Assembly: GCF_007280415.1 (NCBI RefSeq)
Contig: NZ_VKKU01000002.1
Span: 1,219,501-1,283,500 of the forward strand
DNA length: 64,000 bases
Origin: Sphingorhabdus contaminans
Lineage (GTDB): Bacteria > Pseudomonadota > Alphaproteobacteria > Sphingomonadales > Sphingomonadaceae
Direction of reading: 5' to 3'
Notes under the pieces: generated by a model
Told to the model about the DNA's origin: nothing
Databases searched by the model: none
Seen by the model: the letters and a program-made list of their open reading frames with translations, nothing else
Program-made: the position numbers and the translations under genes
Shown here: positions 9,837-19,638 of the stretch, piece after piece
Layout of the letters: each line of letters opens with the position of its first letter
Numbering within the stretch: position 1 is the first letter of the stretch

Positions 9837-10658
9837 ATGCGGATATTATTTACCACGGGAATTTTACTGGCGGCGTTGATCATGCCGCATCAGGGTCAAG
9901 CGCAAACGGCCGATCCGGAAGATGCCAAGCCTTGCAACGAGGCTGAAGTCATGATGTTGCTGGGTACGAATAGCAAGGCAACCGACTATTTGCTCGCCTG
10001 CGCTCAAGTTCCGAACCAGACGCCGTTCAAAATCGCAAAATCCCGGTTTCGCCGGTTCCAGCTTTTGCAAGACATGGAACAAATGGCACTGGCCGAAGCG
10101 GAACTTGTTGCACTGACAACGCCACCACTTTCCGAAGCCGAAGTATTTTCGGGTACGCCCAGTGGTGCGATAATTTTTGGCGGCAAACAGTCCATTGGAG
10201 CGACCCAGGTAGCATTGCTAGGGGCACGCGCCAGTTATCGGGTGTTTGATAAAGATCTTACTGCGGGCGTTCCCCTGGCCGACAGGGCGATTGCTCTTGC
10301 AGGGCATGATCCGGCTTTTGTGTTCGATGTTGCTTCCGCTTATGCGGCCAAGGCCAAGGCCGCTTATCTGCAGCAAAACACAACCGAAATTGTCACAAAC
10401 AGTGTTCGTGCCTATTTGCGCGGGATAGAAGATCCGTGGATAAACGATGTAATCAAGCAGTTGCCGCTTGAAACCCAGGCTGCGCTGCAAACGCAGCGTG
10501 CTTCATTGCGCGAAGGTGCAGGGGCCTATGCCTTTGCCATCAGCCCGCAGGCGCAAACACCCGACAAGATCGAAACGGCCAAGCGCGTCGTTGCGGAAGG
10601 CGCGGTAGCCGTGAAAGCACTAGAGGATTTTGAGCACAACCAGTTGGGCTTGCCCTAG
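9837..10658 (+). CDS. Secreted helical protein of unknown function between ruvA and ruvC
   Basis: A 273-residue protein with a signal peptide ([23 protein letters not shown]) and a mature helical, Ala-rich domain, so probably periplasmic. Segments such as [18 protein letters not shown] and [33 protein letters not shown] look like degenerate TPR helices, but no family was recognised. One cysteine pair (CNEAEV..., LLACAQV) lies early in the mature protein. It reads against ruvAB and ruvC and ends 4 bases from the ruvC stop, splitting ruvC from ruvAB. No mobile-element signature is visible around it. Confidence 0.8.
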   Translation: MRILFTTGILLAALIMPHQGQAQTADPEDAKPCNEAEVMMLLGTNSKATDYLLACAQVPNQTPFKIAKSRFRRFQLLQDMEQMALAEAELVALTTPPLSEAEVFSGTPSGAIIFGGKQSIGATQVALLGARASYRVFDKDLTAGVPLADRAIALAGHDPAFVFDVASAYAAKAKAAYLQQNTTEIVTNSVRAYLRGIEDPWINDVIKQLPLETQAALQTQRASLREGAGAYAFAISPQAQTPDKIETAKRVVAEGAVAVKALEDFEHNQLGLP

Positions 10659-10662
10659 TTTT

Positions 10663-11133
10663 TCAACCCCGGATATGATGGGCGTGGGTAATCGCGACGG
10701 CCAGTGCATCGGCGGCATCCGGACCGGCCAGTTTGAGGCCCGGTAGCAAAATGCGCAGCATCGCCTGTATCTGTTCCTTATCGGCCTTGCCCGTGCCGAC
10801 GACCGATTTCTTAACGAGTCGCGCGGCATATTCGGTAACAATTACTCGCGCCTTCGCCGCCCCGAGCAGGACGACACCGCGAGCCTGACCCAGCTTCAAC
10901 GTGGATTGCGGGTTCTTGTTTACGAACACTTCTTCGACGGCGACCGCATCGGGACGGAAGCTGTTAATTACGGCGTTCAACTTTGCATCCAGCAGGAGCA
11001 GGCGGTTTGCCAGCGGCAACTTGGAATCCGTTTCGATTTCGCCATTGTCTATATGGGAAAGGCGATTGCCTTCCTTGCGAATGACGCCCCAGCCGGTTGT
11101 GCCCAAGCCGGGGTCAAGTCCGAGGATAATCAT
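10663..11133 (-). CDS. ruvC: Crossover junction endodeoxyribonuclease RuvC
   Basis: RuvC, 156 residues, the Holliday junction resolvase. Acidic catalytic residues are recognisable: Asp7 in [12 protein letters not shown], Glu67 in VEEVFVNKN, and the Asp139/Asp142 pair in [17 protein letters not shown]. Its start overlaps the yebC stop by 4 bases, the usual yebC-ruvC coupling. It is normally followed by ruvAB; here an opposite-strand gene intervenes. Confidence 0.97.
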   Translation of the reverse strand: MIILGLDPGLGTTGWGVIRKEGNRLSHIDNGEIETDSKLPLANRLLLLDAKLNAVINSFRPDAVAVEEVFVNKNPQSTLKLGQARGVVLLGAAKARVIVTEYAARLVKKSVVGTGKADKEQIQAMLRILLPGLKLAGPDAADALAVAITHAHHIRG

Positions 11134-11873
11134 CCAAGCTTCGCCATGACCTCGTCGGACATGTCGTAATTGCCCCAGACCGTCTGCACGTCATCATCGT
11201 CTTCTAACGCATCGATCATTTTCAGCAGGGTTGCGGCGTTAGCTTCGTCAACTTCCACGAGGATTTGCGGTTTCCAGGCAAGCTTCGCGCTTTCAGCTTC
11301 GCCAAGGGTTGCCTCAAGTGCCTTCGACACTTCGTGCAAGCTGTCCATTGCGGTCCAGATGCTGTGTTCGTCTTCACCCGACTCCACATCTTCGGCACCA
11401 GCTTCCAAAGCGGCTTCAAACACATGGTCGGCATCACCAACGCTGGCGGGATAGGTGATGAGGCCCATACGGTCGAAGCCGTGGCTCACCGCACCTGATG
11501 CGCCAAGATTGCCGCCATTCTTGCTGAATGCCGTTCGGACATTGGTTGCTGTCCGGTTGCGGTTGTCGGTCAGCGCTTCGACAATGACCGCTACGCCGCC
11601 GGGGCCATAGCCTTCATAGCGCACTTCTTCATAATCTTCACCGCCGGCTGCACTCGCCTTGTCAATCGCACGCTGGATATTATCCTTGGGCATGGACTGG
11701 GCCTTGGCTGCGTTGACCGCCAGCCGCAGGCGCGGGTTCATGTCGGGATCGGGCATCCCCATCTTGGCCGCCACGGTAATTTCGCGGCTCAGCTTGGAAA
11801 ACATGGCTGAGCGTTTTTTGTCTTGCGCGCCCTTGCGATGCTGAATGTTTTTGAATTTACTATGGCCTGCCAT
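11130..11873 (-). CDS. yebC: YebC/PmpR family protein
   Basis: A 247-residue YebC/TACO1-family protein. The N-terminus [21 protein letters not shown] is nearly invariant in the family, followed by [19 protein letters not shown] and [23 protein letters not shown]. Members have been described as DNA-binding regulators and more recently as factors that help ribosomes through difficult sequences. Which applies here cannot be read from the sequence. It is translationally coupled to ruvC and lies 77 bases after the YbjQ gene. Confidence 0.96.
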   Translation of the reverse strand: MAGHSKFKNIQHRKGAQDKKRSAMFSKLSREITVAAKMGMPDPDMNPRLRLAVNAAKAQSMPKDNIQRAIDKASAAGGEDYEEVRYEGYGPGGVAVIVEALTDNRNRTATNVRTAFSKNGGNLGASGAVSHGFDRMGLITYPASVGDADHVFEAALEAGAEDVESGEDEHSIWTAMDSLHEVSKALEATLGEAESAKLAWKPQILVEVDEANAATLLKMIDALEDDDDVQTVWGNYDMSDEVMAKLG

Positions 11874-11950
11874 GGCTCTTTTCTTTGAAGCTAAAGTGAA
11901 CTGAAGGCGCGCCCTTACATCAGGGACGGGGTCGAGGGCAAGCCGAGGCC

Positions 11951-12271
11951 TTAACCCAGCTTCACCGCGGTGCCCGATGCGGTGACCATCAGCATCGACC
12001 CTTCTTTGCCCAGCACTTCATAATCGAGGTCAATTCCGATTACAGCATCCGCACCCAGATTGCGGGCCTCGTCCGCCAATTCGGCCAGAGCGGTCTGGCG
12101 GGCGTCGCGCAGGGAGCTTTCATAAGCGCCCGAGCGGCCGCCGACGATGTCGCGGATACCTGCGAACAAATCCTTGAAAATATTGGCGCCCACAATGACT
12201 TCGCCCGTTACGACGCCAAGATATTGGCGGACGGGTTGGCCTTCGATGGTGGAGGTAGTGGTCATCAGCAT
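11951..12271 (-). CDS. YbjQ/UPF0145 family protein
   Basis: A 106-residue protein of the YbjQ (putative heavy-metal-binding) family. Family features are [29 protein letters not shown] at the N-terminus and [25 protein letters not shown] in the middle. It is likely a cytoplasmic pentamer, and its role is not established. AAGGAA lies 8 bases before ATG 12271. It follows gapR by 29 bases on the same strand. Confidence 0.9.
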   Translation of the reverse strand: MLMTTTSTIEGQPVRQYLGVVTGEVIVGANIFKDLFAGIRDIVGGRSGAYESSLRDARQTALAELADEARNLGADAVIGIDLDYEVLGKEGSMLMVTASGTAVKLG

Positions 12272-12300
12272 AAGGAAATTCCTTTTTTGGGGGTGGCCCC

Positions 12301-12543
12301 TTATGCCAGACCCAACGCCGACTTGTAAGTGTCAAGAACGGCTTCCATCTCTTGCCGGTCATCATTGCTCATTTTGCGCAAGCGGACGATCTGGCGCATG
12401 ATCTTGGGGTCATAGCCCTGGCTCTTTGCTTCGCTGTAAACGTCGCGAATATCGTCGGCGATGCCCTTTTTCTCTTCTTCCAGCCGCTCGATACGCTCGA
12501 TAAAAAGACGCAGTTGATCGGCGGCGACATTGCCATCGGACAT
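12301..12543 (-). CDS. gapR: GapR family (DUF2312) nucleoid-associated protein
   Basis: An 80-residue protein matching the GapR/DUF2312 family almost throughout ([47 protein letters not shown]). In Caulobacter GapR is an essential tetrameric clamp that binds overtwisted AT-rich DNA ahead of replication and transcription and stimulates topoisomerases. The long N-terminal coiled coil (about 8-45) and the basic helix MRQIVRLRK are visible. A strong Shine-Dalgarno (AGGAG) is 6 bases before the ATG. Confidence 0.93.
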   Translation of the reverse strand: MSDGNVAADQLRLFIERIERLEEEKKGIADDIRDVYSEAKSQGYDPKIMRQIVRLRKMSNDDRQEMEAVLDTYKSALGLA

Positions 12544-12609
12544 GATGTTCTCCTGTTAGTTGGGTGGGCACCGATGGTTGTCGGCGGCCCGAATCAGATT
12601 GCCCACCGC

Positions 12610-12903
12610 TTAATGCGACGCGGCATTCTTCGCTATGCTTTCCTGCATACGTTGCAGCTTTTCCGGTGTCGCCTCGCTTTGATATCGGGCTTTCCATTCG
12701 CTTGCCGGCATGCCGTGGATCAGTTCGCGGGCTTCGTCCTTGGTCAAGGTGCCATCGGCCTCCATAACCCAATCCGCCAAGCAGTTGCGGCAGAAACCGG
12801 CCAGGCCCATAAGGTCGATATTCTCGGCGTCATGCCGGTGCTGCAAATGCGCTACGAGTCGGCGGAATGCGGCAGCAGCGGCCTGGTCGGTCAGTTCTTT
12901 CAT
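12610..12903 (-). CDS. DUF1244 family protein
   Basis: A 97-residue cytoplasmic protein of the DUF1244 family. Its diagnostic stretch is HLQHRHDAENIDLMGLAGFCRNCLADW (about 19-45) with a CxxC pair (FCRNC). DUF1244 is structurally known but functionally uncharacterised; the cysteines and nearby His suggest metal binding. It lies 66 bases ahead of gapR and divergent from pyk, an arrangement common in alphaproteobacteria. Confidence 0.9.
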   Translation of the reverse strand: MKELTDQAAAAAFRRLVAHLQHRHDAENIDLMGLAGFCRNCLADWVMEADGTLTKDEARELIHGMPASEWKARYQSEATPEKLQRMQESIAKNAASH

Positions 12904-12999
12904 CCGTGAATACCTATTCTTGTTACGTGAAGGCCTTTCGCCCTGATTCCCTTGTGCTATAGCCGCTCACGAAACGATTTCCAGTAACGGAGCGGATGC

Positions 13000-14451
13000 T
13001 TGACTCAATATACGAAACCACGTGCCCGCAAGGTGCGTATTCTCGCCACGCTTGGTCCGGCCAGCGATACGCCCGAGATGATAGAGCAGTTGTTTCTTGC
13101 CGGCGCCGACGCTTTCCGCATCAATATGAGTCACGGCGAGCAAGCCGACAAAGCGAAACTGATCGAACATATCCGCGGACTTGAAAAGAAATATGCAAGG
13201 CCGACAACGATCCTTGTTGACTTGCAGGGGCCGAAATTACGCATCGACAAATTTGCCGGGGGCAAGGTTGAGCTTAAAACCGGCGCAAAATTCATATTGG
13301 ATGCCGATAAGAAACCCGGAGACGCCAGTCGCGTCTATTTGCCACATCCCGAAATTTTCGCTGCTCTTGAACCCCAGACCCGGCTGCTGCTGGACGATGG
13401 CAAAATGGTGCTGCGTGTATTGACCGTAAGCCCGCAGCGGATCGAAACACAAGTCGAAGTGGGTGGCATGCTGTCTGACCGCAAAGGACTGAACGTTCCC
13501 GATGTAGTCGTACCGGTTGCCGCGCTGACCGAAAAGGATCGGTCGGACCTTGCTTTTGCCGTGTCACAGCATGTCGACTGGATTGCGATGTCCTTTGTGC
13601 AGCGTCCCGAAGATGTGGCCGAAGGCAAGAAACTGATTGGCGGAAAAGCATCATTGCTGGCGAAGATCGAAAAGCCGGCGGCGATCGGACGGCTGGAAGA
13701 GATTTTGGAACTCGCCGATGCGGTCATGGTGGCGCGCGGCGATTTGGGGGTCGAATTGCCCCCCGAACAAGTGCCGCCCTTGCAGAAGAGGATTGTCAGC
13801 ACCGCCCGGCGCATGGGCAAGCCTGTAGTTGTCGCGACGCAGATGCTGGAATCGATGATTACTTCGCCATCGCCTACACGCGCTGAGGTATCGGACGTCG
13901 CGACAGCGATCTACGACGGTGCAGATGCAATTATGCTATCGGCCGAAACTGCTGCTGGTGCCTGGCCGATTGAAGCGGTGTCGATTATGGACCGGATTGC
14001 AATGCAGGTCGAAAGCGACCCGGATTACCATGCCCGTGTCCAGTTCACCAAGATCCGTGCCGATGCGACAACTGCCGACGCCCTCGCCGCGTCGGCGGCG
14101 CAGATCGTGCAGACCATCGACACAAGTGCCATCATCTGCTTCACGTCGTCCGGATCGACGGCACGGCGGATCGCGCGCGAACGGCCTATGGTGCCGGTGC
14201 TGGTGCTAACGTCGCATATTGCAACCGCGCGGCGGCTGGGCCTGCTTTGGGGCGCGCATAGTGTAAGAACCAAAGATATCGGAAGCTTTGAGGAAATGGT
14301 CGCCAAGGGCCGCCGCATGGCGCTGCGCCACCATTTAGGGACAGCAGGTGCCCGGATCATCATCATGGCGGGCGTTCCCTTTGGTACGCCGGGTTCGACT
14401 AATGTGCTGCACATCGTCCGCCTGACCGGGGACGAGCTAAAAGGTCACTGA
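13000..14451 (+). CDS. pyk: Pyruvate kinase
   Basis: A 483-residue pyruvate kinase, converting phosphoenolpyruvate and ADP to pyruvate and ATP. Diagnostic segments are RILATLGPAS, FRINMSHGE, LVDLQGPKLRI, AKIEKPAAI (catalytic Lys), VMVARGDLGVELP, VVVATQMLESM and IMLSAETAAGAWP. The start is a TTG at 13000 preceded by GGAG; the ATG four bases upstream is in another frame and closes after 62 codons. It diverges from the DUF1244 gene and ends 5 bases from the queA stop on the other strand. Confidence 0.97.
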   Translation: MTQYTKPRARKVRILATLGPASDTPEMIEQLFLAGADAFRINMSHGEQADKAKLIEHIRGLEKKYARPTTILVDLQGPKLRIDKFAGGKVELKTGAKFILDADKKPGDASRVYLPHPEIFAALEPQTRLLLDDGKMVLRVLTVSPQRIETQVEVGGMLSDRKGLNVPDVVVPVAALTEKDRSDLAFAVSQHVDWIAMSFVQRPEDVAEGKKLIGGKASLLAKIEKPAAIGRLEEILELADAVMVARGDLGVELPPEQVPPLQKRIVSTARRMGKPVVVATQMLESMITSPSPTRAEVSDVATAIYDGADAIMLSAETAAGAWPIEAVSIMDRIAMQVESDPDYHARVQFTKIRADATTADALAASAAQIVQTIDTSAIICFTSSGSTARRIARERPMVPVLVLTSHIATARRLGLLWGAHSVRTKDIGSFEEMVAKGRRMALRHHLGTAGARIIIMAGVPFGTPGSTNVLHIVRLTGDELKGH

Positions 14452-14456
14452 TAAAT

Positions 14457-15488
14457 CTAAGCCGGGATCAGCAGGCTGCTGTCTCCATAGCTATAGAACC
14501 GGTAATCGTTAGCGATGGCATGTGCATAAGCCGCCTGCATCGTCTCGCGACCCATCAGCGCACTTACCAGCATGAACAGCGTCGATTTCGGCAGGTGGAA
14601 GTTGGTCATCAGGCCCTGGATAGCCTTGAACCGGTAACCCGGCGTGATGAATATGTCCGTATCGCCAGAAAAGGGACGGATGGTTCCTTCTTCATCCGCC
14701 GCACTTTCAATCAACCGGAGCGATGTCGTCCCCACCGCGATCAGCCGTCCGCCATTTTCGCGGACACTGTTCAGGCGATAGGCCGTGTTGCTATCGATCT
14801 GACCCCATTCATGGTGCATACGGTGCTCGGTCGTGTCGTCCACTTTGACCGGAAGAAAAGTCCCCGCACCGACATGTAAGGTCAGTGTTGCTGTTTCTAT
14901 CCCTGCTGCTTCAATCCCGGCCATCAGTTCCGGAGTAAAATGGAGCGACGCTGTAGGGGCTGCGACCGCACCATCCTTGTCGGCAAACATGGTTTGGTAA
15001 TCCTGTGCGTCGCGTTCATCGGGAGGGCGCTTGCCTGCAATATAGGGCGGCAGCGGCATAGTGCCTGCACGTTCGAGCAGGATTTCTACCCGCTCGTTTC
15101 CTTCAAAATAGAGGGTGAAGCTTCCGTCCTCATGCCGCTCTTCGGCGACAGCGAGAACCCCGCGCCCGAAATCGACGGTTTCCCCGACGCGCAGCCTTTT
15201 GGCATTGCGAACAAAGGCCTGCCACCGGCGCAGGTCTACACGTTTATGCAGCGTGGCCCCAACTTTGGCATCGCCACGCGTGCCTTCCAGCTGCGCCGGG
15301 ATTACGCGGGTATCATTGAAAATGAGACAATCGCCCTTCCGAAGTAGGTTCGGCAGATCGCGGACGCTATGATCGGAAAGACCTTCCTTGCCGCAGACAT
15401 GCAACATGCGCGCGGAATCACGCGGTGACACCGGGCGGAGGGCTATCCGATCGGCAGGTAAAACGAAATCAAACAGGTCGACACGCAT
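14457..15488 (-). CDS. queA: S-adenosylmethionine:tRNA ribosyltransferase-isomerase QueA
   Basis: QueA, 343 residues, which forms epoxyqueuosine in tRNA from preQ1-tRNA and SAM. Recognisable parts are [27 protein letters not shown] at the N-terminus, [49 protein letters not shown] and [19 protein letters not shown] near the C-terminus. It lies 18 bases downstream of the cyclophilin gene on the same strand, a common alphaproteobacterial pairing. The usual partner tgt is not in this window. Confidence 0.97.
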   Translation of the reverse strand: MRVDLFDFVLPADRIALRPVSPRDSARMLHVCGKEGLSDHSVRDLPNLLRKGDCLIFNDTRVIPAQLEGTRGDAKVGATLHKRVDLRRWQAFVRNAKRLRVGETVDFGRGVLAVAEERHEDGSFTLYFEGNERVEILLERAGTMPLPPYIAGKRPPDERDAQDYQTMFADKDGAVAAPTASLHFTPELMAGIEAAGIETATLTLHVGAGTFLPVKVDDTTEHRMHHEWGQIDSNTAYRLNSVRENGGRLIAVGTTSLRLIESAADEEGTIRPFSGDTDIFITPGYRFKAIQGLMTNFHLPKSTLFMLVSALMGRETMQAAYAHAIANDYRFYSYGDSSLLIPA

Positions 15489-15506
15489 CGCAGGCAGGCC
15501 AGATAA

Positions 15507-16160
15507 TCAGGATCCCGGTAGCGGATCAACCATGATCTGGGGTGTCGCCGGCAATTTGGGCGGTACATTGTCTGCGGCGATTGATGCCTGCAGAATCGTG
15601 CTTGGCGTCGCCGGAGGTTCGCCGCGCTCAATCGCATCTACAAACTGCATTCCGGACATGACCCGCCCGAACACTGTATATTTATTGTCCAGGCTGAAGC
15701 GTGGTTGGAAGCAGATGAAAAACTGGCTGTTGGCAGAATCAGGGTCGTTCGCCCGTGCCATCGACACGGTGCCGCGCAAATGGGGCATTTTGTTGAACTC
15801 TGCCTTCAGGTCGGGAAGCTGTGAGCCCCCTTGGCCCGTGCCTGTCGGGTCACCGGTTTGGGCCATGAATCCGTCGATCACGCGGTGAAACACGATTCCA
15901 TTGTAAAACCCTTGACGCGCAAGTGTCTTGATCCGCTCGACATGCGCAGGCGCAATTTCAGGATAAAGCTGGATCGTTACCCTGCCGCCTGTCGAAAGGT
16001 CGAGATGCAGGATATTTTCAGGCAGGGCAGATGCCGGAGGTACCGGAACCGCAGGGACTGCCGCTGGCGCTTCCTGTGCCCAAAGCTTGCCGGGTATAAA
16101 AAGAGTAAAAGCAAGAAGAAGAGCGGTTATGGCACGGGCAATCGAGGGACAAGCAGGCAT
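15507..16160 (-). CDS. Secreted cyclophilin-type peptidyl-prolyl cis-trans isomerase
   Basis: A PPIase of about 217 residues for folding of exported proteins. Starting at ATG 16160 gives a signal peptide (ARAITALLLAFTLFIPGKLWAQ), so a periplasmic location is likely. The cyclophilin core includes GIVFHRVIDGFMAQTGDPTGTG, LRGTVSMARANDPDSANSQFFI and YTVFGRVMSGMQFVDAI. The frame extends 38 codons upstream without a recognisable start region, so the internal ATG is preferred. It precedes queA. Confidence 0.93.
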   Translation of the reverse strand: MPACPSIARAITALLLAFTLFIPGKLWAQEAPAAVPAVPVPPASALPENILHLDLSTGGRVTIQLYPEIAPAHVERIKTLARQGFYNGIVFHRVIDGFMAQTGDPTGTGQGGSQLPDLKAEFNKMPHLRGTVSMARANDPDSANSQFFICFQPRFSLDNKYTVFGRVMSGMQFVDAIERGEPPATPSTILQASIAADNVPPKLPATPQIMVDPLPGS

Positions 16161-16500
16161 AAAGATGTGATCACTCCAAAATGAGGTTGTGCCGCTATTA
16201 ACGAAACCCGCTGTCGCTGTCATGAATGAAATGCATTTCAAATGCTTCAGGCCGGCGTGAAGCAGCCCCGGCAAACTGTTGCATAAATGTTACATGCACC
16301 GATATTTCATGCTGCACGCCAGCAATTTCTTTGCGTGAAAAGTAGATTTAGGTCAAAGCGAGCCCAATCTGGAAGCATTCCGCTTGCCTTGCCGCGTGCC
16401 CGACGTGCGCAAAAAGAGCAGATTTTCCGGAGCATTAACAAGTTTTGCAGGCGCGTCCGAGGCGTCTGCGTGACCCAAATAGCTTATGGAGGGCTATACC
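16161..16500 (+). promoter_or_regulatory. 340-base leader region ahead of the first TonB-dependent receptor
   Basis: No gene is seen in this stretch. Its right two thirds are recognisably the same sequence as the leader of the second receptor (19740-19974). Shared blocks include GTTGCATAAATGTTACA at 16278, an AGCAATTTCTTTG block near 16320, GGTCAAAG, and the identical CTTGCCGCGTGCCCGA. The final shared block is GACCCAAATAGCTTATGGAGGG before the GTG start. The first block contains TGCAT-n9-ATGCA, a candidate operator. A promoter serving the divergent cyclophilin gene must also lie here; exact elements were not identified. Confidence 0.6.
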
Positions 16501-19500
16501 GTGAAAACTACACGTATACACAAATTGAAATATGCCGCAGCGCCGCTTGCGATCGGCCTGGCGTTGATCTCGACGCCGTCATTCGCGCAAGATGCAGCTG
16601 ACGAAGATGAGCCAGCTGGTGAAATCGTTGTTACCGGTTCGCTGATTCAGAACCCCAACCTTGTACAGTCGACTCCGGTCAACGCGACGACCGCAGACGA
16701 AATCGATCTTCTGCAGTCGAACGTTGCTGAAGAAGTCCTGCGCGAGCTGCCTGGCGTCGTCCCCAGCATCGGTTCGGCCGTGAACAACGGTAACGGCGGT
16801 GCGTCCTATGTCGACCTTCGCGGTCTGGGTTCGATCCGTAACATCGTTCTGCTTGACGGCAACCGCATTGCACCTTCGGGTCTTGCAGGTCGCGTCGACT
16901 TGAACAACATCCCACTCGCTCTGGTTGAGCGCGTAGACGCACTGACCGGTGCTGCTGTGACCACCTACGGTGCCGACGCTATTACGGGTGTTGTCAACTT
17001 TGTGACCCGCAAGGATTTTGCAGGCGTTGAAATTTCGGCCGGTACGCAGTTGACCGAAAAGGGCGATGGACACACCGTCCGTATCGACGCGACGGTTGGC
17101 GGAAACTTCGACGATGGTCGTGGGAATGCCGTCCTGTCGATCGGTTACCAGCAGGCTGACCCCATCTATCAGGGCGCCCGCGATTTCTCGCAGGTCCAGA
17201 TCAGCAGCTTCACCGGTGGAGCTGGTGGTTCGGGTACTTCCATTCCTTCGCGCTTTTCGGGCACGCGTCCGCTTGTCGGCGGTACACCTAGCACGTTGCA
17301 GGCCCTGCTTGTTTCTGGCTACTCGACGACTGCAAACCCCAACTACAACCCAGCCAACCCGACCGACTTGGTGCTTGGTATAAACACCCCATTTCTCCCG
17401 ATCTTGGCTGATGCAGGTGGTCTTGCAAACGGAGGCGTTCGCCAGGTTAACGCTGCTGGTCAAGCTGTACCAACATTCCAGACCTTTAACTTTAACCCGT
17501 TCAACGTGTTCCAGACGCCGTTCAAGCGTTTCAACATCTTTGCCCAGGGCAATTATGAAATCTCGGATGCCGTTGAAATCTACACACGTGGTATGTTCTC
17601 GAAGAACACCGTTGATACCATCATCGCACCTTCGGGTTCTTTCGGTGGCACGGTAACAATAAACCTGAACAACCCCTATTTGCCTGCAGCGCTGCGTAAC
17701 CAGTTCTGCGCATTCAATACGGCTCCAGTTGTTTCTGGTGTTAACGCCGCAGGCGTCGCAACGTCAGGTCAAACGACTTACACACCGCGCTTTACGACTG
17801 CTCAATGTGATGCTGCAGCAACTGCGACCGGTCGTTCCGATCCAGCCTATCGTGAAGTCACGGTTACGCTGAACCGTCGTACTTCAGAAGTCGGTCCGCG
17901 TATCTCCAACTATCAGACCACGATTTTCGATTATCGTATCGGTGCTCGTGGCGGTATCACGGACAGCATCGACTGGGACATCAGCGGTGCCTATGGTGAA
18001 TCGGAAAACATCCAGACCATCAAGAACTACACTCTTCAGTCGCGTTTCCGTGAGGCAGCACTGGCAAATAACACAACCACCTGCCAGAGCGGCAATGCGG
18101 CTTGTGTGCCCGTTAACTTGTTCGGACCTGAAGGTTCGATCACGCCTGCGATGGCAGCGTTCTTGACCGCAGACTCCACCACCATTGTTCGGACAACGCT
18201 GGCTCAAGCCCGCGGCACGATCTCGGGTGATGCAGGTTTTGCTTCGCCTTGGGCTGCTGAACAGGTTGGCTTCGCTGTTGGCGCTGAATACCGCAAATAT
18301 GGTGCAAGCCAGGCATCGGATCTGTTGTCGCAGACCCCCGGTGAATTGGGCGGTGCCGGCGGTGCTGCTCCAAATATCGATGGCGGCTATGACGTCTATG
18401 AAGCGTTCGGCGAGATCATCGCTCCGATCGTGGAAGACAAGCCATTGTTCCACAGCCTGACCTTGGAAGCTGGTCTTCGTTATTCGTCGTACAATGTTAC
18501 CGGCGCTGCGCAGCAGAACAAGACCACCACTTGGAAAGCTGGCGGTAGCTGGGAGCCTGTAGAATCGCTAAAGATTCGTGGTAACTACAGCCGTGCTGTT
18601 CGCGCTCCGAACATTGGTGAACTGTTCACGCCGCAAACCGTTGGTCTGACCAACCTTGGCGTTGACCCTTGCGCCGGTGCAGCACCGAATGCCAATGCTA
18701 ACCTTCGTGCTATTTGTTTGGCACAGGGCGCTCCTGCAGGTTCGATCGGTTCGATCACAAATCCAACCGCAGGCCAGGCGAACATCACTGTAGGTGGTAA
18801 CCTGAACTTGGCACCTGAAAAGGCAGATACCTGGACACTTGGATTCGTGTTCCAGCCTGACTTTATTCCAGGCTTCAACGTTTCGCTTGATTACTACAAT
18901 ATCAAGATTAGCAACGTTATCGGAACTGCATTGCCAGCGGATATCATTAACGCTTGCTTCGGAACAGTTACCGCAGCAAGCGCATCGACCGCAGCTTGCA
19001 CCAACATCCGTCGTAACCCCATCACTGGCGGTTTGGACGGTGACCCTGCGACAACCGGTGGTCTGTTCGGTCCCACGAACAACCTTGGCAAGCTTGCAAC
19101 CGATGGTTTCGACCTTCTTGCAAACTGGAAGGGTGACATCGGCTTTGCAGACCTGTCGTTGGCATTTGTTGGAAACTGGACACGTTCGTCCAAGTTCAAC
19201 GCCAACCCGGCTGATCCGACATCGTTGAACCGCGAATGCGTTGGTTACTTCTCGGTCAACTGCTCGTTCACCGGTTCGATCCAGCCTGAATTCCAAACGT
19301 CGACCCGTGCGACCTTTGGCGTTGGTGACGTCGACCTGTCGTTCTTGTGGCGCTGGATCGATGCAGTGGAATATGAGCCTGCCGAAGTTGCAGCAGGTAA
19401 CGGAATTCTTCCGCAATTCCGCAACATCCCTGCCGAACATTATTTCGACCTGACCGCACGTTGGAACGCGAGCGACAACTTCTCGTTCACCTTCACCGTG

Positions 19501-19638
19501 CAGAACCTGTTGGACAACAAGCCGTTCGTCGTGGGTAACACCGCCGGTTCGACTTCGTTCAACAGCGGTAACGTCTTCCCGTCGACTTACGACGCGCTGG
19601 GCCGCCGCTTTGGTGTTGCAGCCAAGTTGACCTTCTAA
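16501..19638 (+). CDS. TonB-dependent receptor, copy A of a tandem pair
   Basis: A 1045-residue outer-membrane active transporter. The signal peptide (KYAAAPLAIGLALISTPSFAQ) is followed by a TonB box-like segment in GEIVVTGSLIQ. The plug domain (about 50-165) includes YVDLRGLGSIRNIVLLDGNR and YGADAITGVVNFVTRKDFAG, and the beta-barrel ends in a terminal Phe (VAAKLTF). There is no N-terminal signalling (STN) domain. The start is GTG 16501: GGAGGG lies 7 bases upstream, and the ATG at 16486 overlaps that Shine-Dalgarno. Codon choice looks more uniform than in copy B, suggesting strong expression. The substrate is unknown. Confidence 0.95.
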   Translation: MKTTRIHKLKYAAAPLAIGLALISTPSFAQDAADEDEPAGEIVVTGSLIQNPNLVQSTPVNATTADEIDLLQSNVAEEVLRELPGVVPSIGSAVNNGNGGASYVDLRGLGSIRNIVLLDGNRIAPSGLAGRVDLNNIPLALVERVDALTGAAVTTYGADAITGVVNFVTRKDFAGVEISAGTQLTEKGDGHTVRIDATVGGNFDDGRGNAVLSIGYQQADPIYQGARDFSQVQISSFTGGAGGSGTSIPSRFSGTRPLVGGTPSTLQALLVSGYSTTANPNYNPANPTDLVLGINTPFLPILADAGGLANGGVRQVNAAGQAVPTFQTFNFNPFNVFQTPFKRFNIFAQGNYEISDAVEIYTRGMFSKNTVDTIIAPSGSFGGTVTINLNNPYLPAALRNQFCAFNTAPVVSGVNAAGVATSGQTTYTPRFTTAQCDAAATATGRSDPAYREVTVTLNRRTSEVGPRISNYQTTIFDYRIGARGGITDSIDWDISGAYGESENIQTIKNYTLQSRFREAALANNTTTCQSGNAACVPVNLFGPEGSITPAMAAFLTADSTTIVRTTLAQARGTISGDAGFASPWAAEQVGFAVGAEYRKYGASQASDLLSQTPGELGGAGGAAPNIDGGYDVYEAFGEIIAPIVEDKPLFHSLTLEAGLRYSSYNVTGAAQQNKTTTWKAGGSWEPVESLKIRGNYSRAVRAPNIGELFTPQTVGLTNLGVDPCAGAAPNANANLRAICLAQGAPAGSIGSITNPTAGQANITVGGNLNLAPEKADTWTLGFVFQPDFIPGFNVSLDYYNIKISNVIGTALPADIINACFGTVTAASASTAACTNIRRNPITGGLDGDPATTGGLFGPTNNLGKLATDGFDLLANWKGDIGFADLSLAFVGNWTRSSKFNANPADPTSLNRECVGYFSVNCSFTGSIQPEFQTSTRATFGVGDVDLSFLWRWIDAVEYEPAEVAAGNGILPQFRNIPAEHYFDLTARWNASDNFSFTFTVQNLLDNKPFVVGNTAGSTSFNSGNVFPSTYDALGRRFGVAAKLTF

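Noticed and set aside
16161-16485. ATG 16486 as the start of receptor copy A
   Set aside because: This ATG overlaps the GGAGGG ribosome site of GTG 16501, and the equivalent in-frame ATG is not used the same way in copy B.
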